A stretch of DNA of 64,000 bases from JAXLSZ01 sp046330315 (GCA_046330315.1 JAXLSZ010000008.1:186001-250000), one strand, 5' to 3'; shown: positions 33,232 to 43,135, counted from the stretch's first letter. Numbers and translations: made by a program. Notes: a model not told the origin generated them from the letters alone.

Positions 33232-33348
33232 AGAATCCAGTCTAGGGGCGCATCGTGCGGGGCCGGCTGCTCGCGGCGGCGGCCGCGCTCGGCTTCGGGA
33301 GCGTCGGGCCTGCCCACAGCTCAAGGCGGCTGGGGTTTCCTGCGCCGC

Positions 33349-34143
33349 CTAGTGATCCTCGGCGGGCTCCGGGTCGCGGAGCTGCTCGGCCTCGGTGAAG
33401 AAGTTCCGGTAGGCGAGCCCCGTCGCCACGAGAGCCGCTATCGAGACGCTGCCCAGGAGGACGTAGAGGAGGATCAGCTGAAGGCGGACCGCGTCGGTGG
33501 GGCTCGCCCCGGCGAGGAGCATCCCGACCATCGTCCCCGGGAAGAAGATCAGCCCCGTGGTCTTGGTCGAGTCGACGAGGGTGATCATCCCGCTGCGCAG
33601 CGAGCGCCGCACGAGCGGCATCGCCGCCTGGCGGGAGGAGGCGCCCAGCGCCAGGGTCGCCTCGATCCTCGCCCTCGAGTCGGCGACCTCGTCCCCGAGG
33701 CGGTTGAGCGCCACCGCCGAGGCGGTCATCGCGTTGCCGATCACCATGCCGCCGACCGGGACCAGGTAGCGGGGAGTCGGCTCGAAGACCCCAAGCACGA
33801 CGACGAGGCCCAGGGTCGCCGCACCGGCGAGTCCCAGGGCGATCAGCAGCGGCCAGAAGGCCCCGGGCACGCGCCGCGCCCGGGAACGCGCGGTGAATGC
33901 CCCGAACAGGACCATCGCCGCGAGCATCGCCAGAACCAGCCAGATCGAATCCTGGTCGAAGACAACCTTGATCACGTAGCCGATCGCGGTCAGCTGCACG
34001 GCCGAGCGCAGGACCGCGATGCCGATGTCCTTCTCGAGGTCCGCGCTCCGCCAGAGGGAGATCGCGGCGGCCACCGCGACCAGGGCGAGCGACGCCGCGA
34101 CCTGCCCCGGCGAGAGATGGATCGAGGTGGCGGCGACGCTCAT
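33349..34143 (-). CDS. fetB: FetB-like ABC permease (UPF0014)
   Basis: Protein of 264 aa with about 7 hydrophobic segments. RSAVQLTAIGYVIKVVF, VGGMVIGNAMTASAVALNRL and TLALGASSRQAAMPLVRRSL are typical of the FetB/YbbM family, whose E. coli member helps export iron. The ATG at 34143 is chosen over longer readings that would include the 51-bp repeats. The ATPase partner is encoded just upstream, but the two are separated by 253 bases holding the repeat array. Confidence 0.88.
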   Translation of the reverse strand: MSVAATSIHLSPGQVAASLALVAVAAAISLWRSADLEKDIGIAVLRSAVQLTAIGYVIKVVFDQDSIWLVLAMLAAMVLFGAFTARSRARRVPGAFWPLLIALGLAGAATLGLVVVLGVFEPTPRYLVPVGGMVIGNAMTASAVALNRLGDEVADSRARIEATLALGASSRQAAMPLVRRSLRSGMITLVDSTKTTGLIFFPGTMVGMLLAGASPTDAVRLQLILLYVLLGSVSIAALVATGLAYRNFFTEAEQLRDPEPAEDH

Positions 34144-34215
34144 GCCCGGCAAGCCCGGCTGGGGAGCGCCGCACATCCCAGGCGAGAGGTCGGTCCGGGA
34201 CGGGTCCCGAGCGAC

Positions 34216-34351
34216 GGGCCGCGGTAGGCCCTCCGAGCGGCGCGAACGGGGGAAGCCCCGGGCATCGGGCCGCGGTAGACCCTCCGAGCGGCGCGAACGG
34301 GGGAAGCCCCGGGCATCGGGCCGCGGTAGGCCCTCCGAGCGGCGCGAACGG
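34216..34351. repeat. 51-bp tandem repeat, about 2.7 copies
   Basis: Units start at 34216, 34267 and 34318, with one or two base differences; the third stops after about 34 bp. It lies inside the fetA-fetB gap (34144-34396) and is GC-rich with the core CCTCCGAGCGGCGCGAACGG. No gene is visible in the gap. Confidence 0.9.
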
Positions 34352-34396
34352 GACGGGCGACCGCGGCTGGGCCGACCGCGGGGCAGGTGCGGTACC

Positions 34397-35068
34397 TCAC
34401 GCCGGTGCCGCCTCCGAGCGCCAGGTCCGTCGACCCCCGTCCCCCACGACCGTCCCCTCTTCGAGGCGCAGGACGGCATCGCCGAGCCGGCGCGCCTGGG
34501 CCGGGTCGTGGCTGACCAGGACCAGCGAGACGTCGATCTCGCTCCGCAGGTGCGCGAAGGTCGCCTCGACGGCGTCGCGGGAACGCTCGTCGAGCGCCGA
34601 GGTCGGCTCGTCCAGCAGCAGGACCCCGGGCCGCTGGCTCAGCGATCGGGCCAGCATCGCCCGCTGCTGCTCACCGACCGAGAGCCGGCCGACCTCGCGC
34701 GAGGCGAACCCGGGGTCGAGGCCGGCCAGCTCCAGGCAGCGGGCGACGTCCGGTTCTCGGCCGGCGAGGCCGGCGGCGAAGCGAAGGTTCGACTCCACGG
34801 TGCCCTCGAGCAGAGCGGGGATCTGGGGGACCAGCGAGACCTCGCGTCGCAGCGCCAGCGGGTCGTAATCGCGAAGCGGCCGCTCGCGGAAGAGAACCTC
34901 ACCCGAATCCGGCTCGGCGAGCCTGTTGAGCAAGCGCAGCAGCGTCGACTTCCCGGCCCCCGAGGGACCGACGATAGACGTCGCACCCGCCCCGATCTCC
35001 GCCGTGACGCGGCGCAGGACCTCGCGCCCGCCCCGGTGCAGGCAAACGTCACGAAGCTCGAACAGCAT
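34397..35068 (-). CDS. fetA: FetA-like ABC transporter ATPase
   Basis: Protein of 223 aa with all ATPase motifs: Walker A VGPSGAGKSTLLRL, signature LSVGEQQRAMLARSL, Walker B VLLLDEPTSALDE, and the switch histidine in VLVSHDP. Small single-domain ATPase size fits FetA/YbbL. Together with FetB it probably exports a metal such as iron or another small substrate. The ATG at 35068 is about 80 bases from the divergent AbiEi/DUF559 gene. Confidence 0.9.
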   Translation of the reverse strand: MLFELRDVCLHRGGREVLRRVTAEIGAGATSIVGPSGAGKSTLLRLLNRLAEPDSGEVLFRERPLRDYDPLALRREVSLVPQIPALLEGTVESNLRFAAGLAGREPDVARCLELAGLDPGFASREVGRLSVGEQQRAMLARSLSQRPGVLLLDEPTSALDERSRDAVEATFAHLRSEIDVSLVLVSHDPAQARRLGDAVLRLEEGTVVGDGGRRTWRSEAAPA

Positions 35069-35120
35069 GGCCAGATCTTCGCACCGCCCGGAGCGAACCA
35101 CCCCGCAGAGGGGGCAACCC

Positions 35121-36095
35121 CCGCCGAGCTTCAACTTAGAGCTGGCATGCAGCGGGAAGTCGAAACTCGGCGCGGGCCCTGGGCGAGGATCGCCGAGCTT
35201 GCCGCGGGACAGCACGGGGTCGTCTCGATCGAGCAGCTGCGCCGGGCGGGCTTCCGGGACGGGGCGATCCGCCACCGCGCCCTCCAGGGGCAGCTTCACC
35301 CCTTGCTCCGGGGCACCTACGCGGTCGGGCACCCCGGGGTCTCGGAGAGGGGGAGGTGGATGGCGGCGGTTCTCGCCTGCGGCGAGGGAGCGTTCCTGAG
35401 CCACCGGTCGGCCGCGGCGCTGTGGGGCCTTCTCCCCTCAGGTCGGGTGATCGAGGTGACCGCTCCGCGACATCTCGACGCGCCCGCGGAGGTCCGGGTC
35501 CACCAGTGTGGGCTGGCGGCGGGCGAGACGGCGTTGCGCGAGGGGATACCTGTCACCGCCGTGCCCCGGACCCTGATCGACGTCGCCGCGGCCGCCCCCC
35601 ACCTGCTGACCAGGGCGATCACCGAGGCCGAGGTGCAGCGGCTCACGGAGGTGGGCTCGCTGGAGCGCGCGATCCGCGCCAACCGCGGGCGGCGGGGCGT
35701 CGCCCGCCTGCGCGCCTGCCTGCCGCGCTCCGCTCCGCTCGCCCGGAGCGGGCTGGAGCGGCGCTTCCTCGACCTCCTCGATCGAGCCGGCATCCAGCCG
35801 CCCGAGACGGGGGTGATCCTCGAGGTCGGCTCCGAGCTGCTCGAGTGCGACTGCCTGTGGCGCGAGTCCCGGGTCATGGTCGAGCTGGACGGCGGGCGGT
35901 TTCATCGGACCGCGGCCGCCTTCGAGCGCGACCGGGCCCGGGACAGGATGCTGGCTGCCGCCGGATGGCAGGTGATCAGGGTCACCTGGGGCCAGCTTCA
36001 CAGCGAGCCAACCGAAATCCTCCGGGACCTGCGCACCCTCCTCAGTCGAGCTTCGGGTTTCAGCTGACTATCAGCGCAAACCTGAAGCTCGGCGG
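35121..36095. repeat. 13-bp terminal-type inverted repeats flanking the AbiEi/DUF559 gene
   Basis: CCGCCGAGCTTCA at 35121-35133 and its exact reverse complement TGAAGCTCGGCGG at 36083-36095 enclose one gene. Beyond the core the similarity continues inward with TT and GCTG matches for roughly 11 more bases. No target-site duplication is evident. Confidence 0.6.
35147..36067 (+). CDS. AbiEi-type winged-helix / DUF559 nuclease-like protein
   Basis: Protein of 306 aa. The N-terminal 60 residues (RIAELAAGQHGVVSIEQLRR) are like the winged helix of AbiEi-type antitoxins; a middle region has LSHRSAAALWGLLP; the C-terminal 100 residues resemble the DUF559/Vsr-type PD-(D/E)xK nuclease fold, with CDCLWRESRVMVELDGGRFH and GWQVIRVTWGQL. 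Proteins of this form are numerous in actinobacteria and their role is not established. No toxin gene is next to it. The ATG at 35147 has no Shine-Dalgarno sequence. The gene lies between 13-bp inverted repeats. Confidence 0.75.
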   Translation: MQREVETRRGPWARIAELAAGQHGVVSIEQLRRAGFRDGAIRHRALQGQLHPLLRGTYAVGHPGVSERGRWMAAVLACGEGAFLSHRSAAALWGLLPSGRVIEVTAPRHLDAPAEVRVHQCGLAAGETALREGIPVTAVPRTLIDVAAAAPHLLTRAITEAEVQRLTEVGSLERAIRANRGRRGVARLRACLPRSAPLARSGLERRFLDLLDRAGIQPPETGVILEVGSELLECDCLWRESRVMVELDGGRFHRTAAAFERDRARDRMLAAAGWQVIRVTWGQLHSEPTEILRDLRTLLSRASGFS

Positions 36096-36129
36096 GCGCA
36101 AGAAGGATGGCGGTTGCCATAACGGCGGA

Positions 36130-36147
36130 GGGGCGCCGCGGCGCCCC
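36130..36147. terminator. 18-bp perfect palindrome
   Basis: GGGGCGCCGCGGCGCCCC is its own reverse complement. It lies 62 bases after the AbiEi/DUF559 stop and 9 bases before the 24-bp array, so it could end that transcript. No T-run follows. Confidence 0.4.
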
Positions 36148-36156
36148 TGGAACAAT

Positions 36157-36348
36157 GGGAGTCCATGGCGAGCGAACAATGGGAATCCATGGCGAGCGAA
36201 CAATGGGAGTCCATGGCGAGCGAACAATGGGAATCCATGGCGAGCGAACAATGGGAGTCCATGGCGAGCGAACAATGGGAGTCCATGGCGAGCGAACAAT
36301 GGGAGTCCATGGCGAGCGAACAATGGGAGTCCATGGCGAGCGCGGCAA
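36157..36348. repeat. 24-bp tandem repeat, 8 copies, upstream of ku
   Basis: Eight units of 24 bp (starts 36157 to 36325), differing only at one position (GGGAGT or GGGAAT) except for the last 6 bases of copy 8; a degenerate ninth follows at about 36349-36376. The unit contains CCATGG. All three plus-strand frames are open through it; one would encode MASEQWES repeated, but no ribosome site precedes it. The 341-base gap 36068-36408 holds this array, the 18-bp palindrome and the right inverted repeat, and no clear gene. Confidence 0.95.
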
Positions 36349-36408
36349 GAAATGGAGATTCATGGCGCACGCAGCGAGCGGCCCGGTGACCGGCGAGCGC
36401 CCCGGCTG

Positions 36409-37497
36409 ATGGCGCGAGCGATCTGGAGCGGCACGGTGAGCTTCGGCCTGCTCAACGTGCCGGTGAAGCTCTACAGCGCGGTCTCCAGGAAGGCGATCAG
36501 GTTCAACGACCTGCGCGGATCCGACAACGCGAGGGTTCGCAACCGGCGGATCGCCGAGGGCACCGACGAGGAGGTGGCCTACGAGGAGATCGTCAAGGGT
36601 TACGAGATCTCGCCCGGCCGCTACGTGGTGATCACCAAGCACGAGCTCTCCGAGCTGGACCCGAAGAAGAGCCGCTCGATCGAGATCAAGGACTTCGTGG
36701 AGATCGGCCAGATCGACCCGATCTTCTTCGAGACCCCGTACTACCTGGGCCCGGCGGAGGGAGCGGAGAAGGCCTACTCGCTCCTGGCCCGCGCCATGGA
36801 GGCGTCGGGCCGCGCCGCGATCGCCCGCTTCGTGCTGCGCAACCGCGAGCACCTGGCGGCGATCCGGGCCGCGGACGGGGTGCTGACGATGACCACCATG
36901 CGCTTCGCCGACGAGGTCGTCGCCCCGGGCGAGCTCTCCGACGTGCTGCCAACCTCGAAGCCGCGGGTGGCGGCGAAGGAGGTCGAGATGGCCGAGCGGC
37001 TGATCGAGTCCCTCTCGACCGACTTCGACCCCTCGGCCTACCGCGACGAGTACCGCGAGGAGCTGCTGGCAATGATCGAACGCAAGGCCGAGGGCAAGGA
37101 GGTCGTCAGCCCCGAGGCGCCCGAGGCGGAGCCGACCCGGGCGCCGGACCTGATGGCCGCCCTGGAGGAGAGCATCGCCGCGGTGCAGGGCTCGGAGATG
37201 GGCGCACCCGGGAGGGCCGCCGGGCCGGGAGCGGGTGCGAAGCCCGAGGCGAAGCGGCGCGGCGCGGGTGCGAAGCCCGAGGCGAAGCGGCGCGGCGCGG
37301 GCGCGAAACCCGCGGCGAAGGGGGCGGGCGCGGGCGCGAAGGCCGCGGCGAAGGGGCCCGGGACCGGCGGGAGGCCCGCGGCGAAGGGGCCGTCGGAGTC
37401 GAAGAAGGCGGGCGCCTCGCGGCGCAAGGCGTCCGGGCGCACGGCCAAGGGAACGTCCGGGGGGCGCGCCGCCAAGGGCGCCCGGTCCCGCTCCTAG
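36409..37497 (+). CDS. ku: Ku protein (non-homologous end joining)
   Basis: Protein of 362 aa. The Ku core (about 1-260) begins ARAIWSGTVSFGLLNVPVKL and contains YVVITKHELSELDPKKSRSI and DPIFFETPYYLGP. It binds broken DNA ends as a dimer. The last 95 residues are a Lys/Ala/Gly-rich basic tail with two copies of AGAKPEAKRRG and further KPAAKG units (37229-37410), like the DNA-binding tails of actinobacterial Ku. Its stop is followed directly by the TTG start of the polymerase gene. Confidence 0.95.
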   Translation: MARAIWSGTVSFGLLNVPVKLYSAVSRKAIRFNDLRGSDNARVRNRRIAEGTDEEVAYEEIVKGYEISPGRYVVITKHELSELDPKKSRSIEIKDFVEIGQIDPIFFETPYYLGPAEGAEKAYSLLARAMEASGRAAIARFVLRNREHLAAIRAADGVLTMTTMRFADEVVAPGELSDVLPTSKPRVAAKEVEMAERLIESLSTDFDPSAYRDEYREELLAMIERKAEGKEVVSPEAPEAEPTRAPDLMAALEESIAAVQGSEMGAPGRAAGPGAGAKPEAKRRGAGAKPEAKRRGAGAKPAAKGAGAGAKAAAKGPGTGGRPAAKGPSESKKAGASRRKASGRTAKGTSGGRAAKGARSRS

Positions 37498-38430
37498 TTG
37501 GCGGAGGGGCGAACCGTCGAGGTCGGGGGGCGTGAGCTCAAGCTCACCAACCTCGACAAGGTGCTCTACCCGGGGGCCGGCTTCACCAAGGGTGAGGTGA
37601 TCGACTACTACGCGAAGGTCGCGCCGGCCATGCTGCCCCACCTGCGCGGCCGGGCCGTAACCCTGCGCCGCTTCCCCGAAGGGGTGGACCGCACCGCCGA
37701 CGCCTTCTTCGAGAAGCGCTGCCCCAAGCACCGGCCCGATTGGGTCCGTACCGCCAGGGTCAGGGCCGGCCCCCGGGCGGGATGGATCGACTTCTGTGTC
37801 TGCGACGACCTCCCCACCCTGGTCTGGATGGCACAGCTCGCCTCGCTGGAGCTGCACCCCTCGCTGTCGCTGGCCGAGTCTCCCGACAGCCCGACCGTGC
37901 TGGTCTTCGACCTCGACCCCGGTCCTCCCGCCGGCCTGGTCGAATGTTGCGCCATCGCCGTCCGGCTGCGGGAGATCTTCGACCACTTCGGCCTTCGCGC
38001 CTTCGCCAAGACCTCCGGCTCCAAGGGGCTGCAGGTCTACCTGCCGCTCAACTCCGGCGCGACCTACGAGGAGACGAAGCCCCTGGCGGGCGCGATCGCC
38101 AGGCTGCTCGAGAAGCAGACCCCGGAGGCGGTCGTGGCGAAGATGGGCAAGAAGACGGAGCGGAGCGGCCGGGTGCTGGTTGACTGGTACCAGAACCACC
38201 CCCGCAAGACGACGATCGCGGTCTACTCGCTGCGCGCCCGCGAGCGGCCCACGGTCTCGACCCCGCTCACCTGGGAGGAGGTGGAGTCGGCGGCCAGGAC
38301 GGGCGACCCGGCCCCCCTCGTCTTCGAGGCGCCCGAGGTTCTGCGCCGGGTCGAGAGCCTTGGCGACCTCTTCGGCCCGGTCGCCGAGCTTCGCCAGGAG
38401 CTGCCCGACCTCGGCGCCGCCGAGCGGTAG
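37498..38430 (+). CDS. ligD: LigD-type NHEJ polymerase domain protein
   Basis: Protein of 310 aa, the size of the stand-alone polymerase/primase domain of LigD. Catalytic acids are in FDLDPGPPAG; KTSGSKGLQVYLPL and RKTTIAVYSLRARERPTVSTP are further family motifs. No ligase or nuclease domain is attached and none is encoded nearby, so the ligase must come from elsewhere. The start is TTG at 37498, touching the ku stop, which means strong coupling to ku. Confidence 0.92.
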   Translation: MAEGRTVEVGGRELKLTNLDKVLYPGAGFTKGEVIDYYAKVAPAMLPHLRGRAVTLRRFPEGVDRTADAFFEKRCPKHRPDWVRTARVRAGPRAGWIDFCVCDDLPTLVWMAQLASLELHPSLSLAESPDSPTVLVFDLDPGPPAGLVECCAIAVRLREIFDHFGLRAFAKTSGSKGLQVYLPLNSGATYEETKPLAGAIARLLEKQTPEAVVAKMGKKTERSGRVLVDWYQNHPRKTTIAVYSLRARERPTVSTPLTWEEVESAARTGDPAPLVFEAPEVLRRVESLGDLFGPVAELRQELPDLGAAER

Positions 38431-38472
38431 CCCGTCCCCAGCCTTCCACCCGACCTGACGGGGCGGGCCGCT
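38423..38472. terminator. Bidirectional hairpin between ligD and ridA
   Basis: AGCGG (38423-38427) and CCCGTCCCC (38431-38439) pair with GGGGCGGG and CCGCT (38460-38472), leaving the ligD TAG as a bulge and including the ridA stop. It lies exactly at the convergent gene ends. No T-run is present. Confidence 0.4.
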
Positions 38473-38857
38473 AGCAGGCGACGATCGCGTCGATCTCGAC
38501 CAGCGCGCCCTTGGGCAGCGCCGCGACTCCGACCGCCGCCCGGGCGGGGGGCTCTCCGCCCCCGAAGAAGGCGGCGTAGGCCTCGTTGATGGAGGCGAAC
38601 TCGCCGAGCTCGGTCGTGTAGACGGTGAGCCGCAGGGCCCGCTCCAGGCTGGTCCCGGCCGCCTCGCAGACGGCCTGCAGGTTCGAGAGGCACCTGGTCG
38701 CCTGCTCGGCCGGCGTCCCCCCCACCATCTCGCCGCTCGCGGAATCGAGCGGGATCTGCCCCGAGCAGAAGAGCAGGTCGCCCTGGCGCACCGCCTGGCT
38801 GTAGGGCCCGATCGCCTCCGGGGCCCCCCCCGCCCGCACCGCGCTGCGCTCGCTCAT
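38471..38857 (-). CDS. ridA: Rid-family reactive enamine/imine deaminase
   Basis: Protein of 128 aa. It has AIGPYSQAVRQGDLLFCSGQ, the central LSNLQAVCEAAG and the C-terminal ALPKGALVEIDAIVA; the family arginine position that binds the substrate carboxylate is represented by the R in PPARAAVGV. RidA clears 2-aminoacrylate-type enamines released by PLP enzymes such as threonine dehydratase, whose gene lies directly upstream. Its ATG overlaps the stop of a 23-codon reading frame (ATGA). Confidence 0.93.
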   Translation of the reverse strand: MSERSAVRAGGAPEAIGPYSQAVRQGDLLFCSGQIPLDSASGEMVGGTPAEQATRCLSNLQAVCEAAGTSLERALRLTVYTTELGEFASINEAYAAFFGGGEPPARAAVGVAALPKGALVEIDAIVAC

Positions 38858-38925
38858 CCGCCCGCCCCCTCTCCGGCGGGACCGCGCTCCGCTCGCTCTC
38901 CCATCGTCTCTCCTCCTGATCTCAT
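38854..38925 (-). CDS. 23-aa mini reading frame between ilvA and ridA
   Basis: A possible 23-aa peptide starting MRSGGETMGERAERG. Its ATG overlaps the ilvA TGA, and its TGA overlaps the ridA ATG. Two AGGAGGAG motifs are present in tandem. The part from MGERAERGPAGEG resembles the ridA N-terminus (MSERSAVRAGGAPE), so it probably arose by duplication of the ridA start region. It may serve only to couple translation of ilvA and ridA. Confidence 0.35.
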   Translation of the reverse strand: MRSGGETMGERAERGPAGEGAGG

Positions 38926-40178
38926 CGTCGCTCCTCCTGGTCCGGATAGGTGATGTCCCGCATCGGGTAGCCGGCCGCGCGCAGCGCCGTGACGATCTTC
39001 TTGCCGTGCGCGGCGCCACGGGTCTCGAGGATCAGCTCGACCCCGGTCTCGGCGATCCCGAGGTGGATCGCCTCGCGGACGTGACGCACGTCGGAGACGT
39101 TGGCACCGGTCCTCGCGACCGTCTCCAGGAGCCGGGCGAGGGCGCCCGGGCGATCCGGCACGACGGTGAAGATGATCAGCCCCCTGCCCTGCTGGGCCTC
39201 GCCCCGGCGGGCAACGGCCACCAGCCACTCCTCGTCGATGTTCCCGCCGGACAGCACGATCGCCGTGGTCCCGCGCGCCTCCGGAGGCTCCCGGCCGCTC
39301 AGCAGGGCCGCCACTCCGACCGCACCGGCGCCCTCGACCACCAGCTTCGCCTCCCCCAGCAACAGCGCCATCGCGTCCCCCACCTCATCGTCGGAGACGA
39401 CCGCGACGCGGTCCACGTGGTGCGCGATCAGCGGCAGGGTCAGCCCGCCGGGCCGCTTCACCGCGATCCCGTCGGCGACGGTCTGTGCCGCGCTCACCGT
39501 GACCGGCTCCCCCGCCGCCAGCGAGGCCGGGAAGGAGGCGCACGCCTCCACCTGGACCCCCACGACCTCGACCTCGGGCCGCAGCGCCTTCACGGCCACC
39601 GCGATCCCGCCGGCCAGCCCGCCCCCGCCCAGCGGCACGATCACCCGCCCCAGATCGGGGACCTGCTCGGCGAGCTCCAGCCCGATCGTCCCCTGGCCGG
39701 CGATCACCGCCGGGTCGTCGAAGGGATGGAAGAGCTCGACCCGATGGGAGTGGGCGAACTCCCTCGCCGCCTCGACGCAGTCGTCCACCGTCCCCTCCCG
39801 GGTGTGCACCGTGGCGCCGAGGCGCTCGGCCGGACGGGTCTTGGAGACCGGAGCGTCGGTCGGCACGAAGAGGTCGCAGGGCACGCCCTGGCGCCTCGCG
39901 GCGAGGGCGACCGCGTGGCCGTGGTTGCCGGCGGTGCCGGCGACCACCCCGTGCGCGCGGGCCCGCTCGGAGGCCAGCATCTTGCTGGTGGCGCCGCGGA
40001 TCTTGAAGGAGCCGCTGTACTGCAGGCTCTCGGCCTTGAGCACCGCGGAGCACCCGCAGCGCGCCTCGACCCCGGGGAACCGCAGCGCCGGGGTGGTGAC
40101 GACGAGGTCGGCGATCGCGCCGCGCGCCGCCTCCACGTCGGCCAGGGTCACGGCCTCTCCTCCGGGTTGCCCGCCCAT
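38922..40178 (-). CDS. ilvA: Threonine ammonia-lyase with ACT domain
   Basis: Protein of 418 aa, a PLP fold-type II enzyme that makes 2-oxobutanoate from threonine for isoleucine synthesis. The PLP lysine is in SGSFKIRGATS; GTAGNHGHAVA and PLGGGGLAGG (phosphate loop) are typical. From about residue 330 (GLIIFTVVPDRPGALARLL) there is a single ACT domain. It is followed by ridA and preceded, after 63 bases, by gcvPB. Confidence 0.94.
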   Translation of the reverse strand: MGGQPGGEAVTLADVEAARGAIADLVVTTPALRFPGVEARCGCSAVLKAESLQYSGSFKIRGATSKMLASERARAHGVVAGTAGNHGHAVALAARRQGVPCDLFVPTDAPVSKTRPAERLGATVHTREGTVDDCVEAAREFAHSHRVELFHPFDDPAVIAGQGTIGLELAEQVPDLGRVIVPLGGGGLAGGIAVAVKALRPEVEVVGVQVEACASFPASLAAGEPVTVSAAQTVADGIAVKRPGGLTLPLIAHHVDRVAVVSDDEVGDAMALLLGEAKLVVEGAGAVGVAALLSGREPPEARGTTAIVLSGGNIDEEWLVAVARRGEAQQGRGLIIFTVVPDRPGALARLLETVARTGANVSDVRHVREAIHLGIAETGVELILETRGAAHGKKIVTALRAAGYPMRDITYPDQEERR

Positions 40179-40241
40179 CGTGCCAGCCTACCGCCGGCCC
40201 GCCGGCCCCCCGGGGAGGGCGGGCCGGAGGGCGCTCCGGCC

Positions 40242-41758
40242 TCAGCCCAGCGGCTGGCGCAGCCGCGGCTCCCTCGAGGCACGGACCTCGTCGAGGCGCC
40301 GCACCGGGGTGGTGTAGGGAGCCTGCTGCGCGGTCTCGGGACCGGCCTCCGCCTCCTCGAGGATCTCCTCCACGGCGCCGGCGAAGGCGTCCATCGACTC
40401 CCGGGTCTCGGTCTCGGTGGGCTCGATCATCAGCGCCTCGTCCACGAGCAGGGGGAAGTAGACGGTCGGCGGGTGGAACCCGAAGTCCAGCAGCCGCTTC
40501 GCGAGGTCGAGGGTCTTGACGCCGAGCTCCCGCTTCATCGGTGCGCCGGAGAGGACGAACTCGTGCATGCAGTGGCGGTCGAAGGCGACCGGGAGGCTGC
40601 GGCCCGCCCTGCCCTCGGCGAGGCGCGCCTTCAGGTAGTTGGCGTTCAGCACGGCGGTCTCGGACGCCTCGGTCAGCCCGTCGGCGCCCAGGGAGAGGAT
40701 GTACGAGTAGGCCCGCACGAAGACGCCGAAGTTCCCGTGGAATCCCCGCAGCCTCCCGATCGACTTCGGGCGGTCGTGGTCGAGGTCGTAGAAGTGGGCG
40801 TCGCCCCCGTTGGCGGGGTCGCGCCGGACCACCTGCGGGCGGGGCAGGAAGGGCTCGACCCGCTCCGAGACGGCGATCGGGCCCGATCCGGGACCGCCGC
40901 CCCCGTGCGGCTGCGAGAAGGTCTTGTGGAGGTTGAGGTGGACGATGTCGAAGCCCATGTCGCCGGGCCGGGAGTGACCCATCACGGCGTTGAGGTTGGC
41001 GCCGTCGTAGTAGAGGATCCCCCCGGCCTCGGAGACCAGGCGGTTGATCTCGGCGATGTTCTCGTCGAACAGCCCCAGGGTGTTCGGGTTGGTGATCATC
41101 AGGCAGGCGATCCGGTCGTCCACCTTCGAGCGCAGGTCGTCCATGTCCACACCGCCCCGCTCGTTGGTCGCGACCTTGACGACCTCGTACCCGGCCATGC
41201 TCACCGAGGCGGGGTTGGTGCCGTGCGCCGTGTCGGGGATCAGGACCGTGGAGCGGTCCTCGCCCCGGTCGGCGTGGTAGGCGCGGGCCAGCAGCAGGCC
41301 GGCGAGCTCGCCGTGCGAACCGGCGGAGGGCTGCAGGCTGACGTGGGGGAGGCCGCAGATCTCCGCGAGCGCCTCCTGCAGCAGCCACATCAGCTCCAGC
41401 GCCCCCTGGGCCCGCCGCGGGTCCTGCGCCGGGTGCAGGCGACTGTGGCCCGGCAGGGCCGCCACCCGCTCGTTGAGCCGCGGGTTGTGCTTCATCGTGC
41501 ACGAGCCGAGCGGGTAGAAGCCCGTGTCGAGGTCGAAGTTCCGCCGCGAGAGGCGGTTGTAGTGGCGCACGATCTCGGGCTCGGTGACCTCCGGCAACCG
41601 GGGGGGCTCGGAGCGCAGCAGCCGAGCCGGGATCAGCTCCTCGAGCGGCGGCTCGGGGACGCCGGCCTCCGGCAGGGTGGCGGCGCGTCGCCCGGGCCGC
41701 GACTTCTCGAAGATCGTCACGGCGCGGTCGCGCTGGGCCGGGGTCTCCGGGAGCGGGC

Positions 41759-41762
<4 letters not shown>
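40242..41762 (-). CDS. gcvPB: Glycine dehydrogenase (decarboxylating) subunit 2
   Basis: Protein of 506 aa, the PLP-binding half of the split P-protein of the glycine cleavage system. The PLP lysine is in NLHKTFSQPHGGGGPGSGPI; YPLGSCTMKHNPR and QPSAGSHGELAGLL are family motifs. It decarboxylates glycine and loads the aminomethyl group on GcvH together with GcvPA. It starts 4 bases inside gcvPA (overlap 41759-41762). Confidence 0.96.

Positions 41763-43135
<1,373 letters not shown>

Noticed and set aside
36157..36348. CRISPR-like regular repeats
   Set aside because: The 24-bp units are directly adjacent with no spacers, and no cas gene is nearby; it is a simple tandem array.
36165..36389. Possible protein made of MASEQWES octapeptides
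   Set aside because: It exists only because a 24-bp unit is a multiple of 3 and keeps all plus-strand frames open; no ribosome site precedes it.
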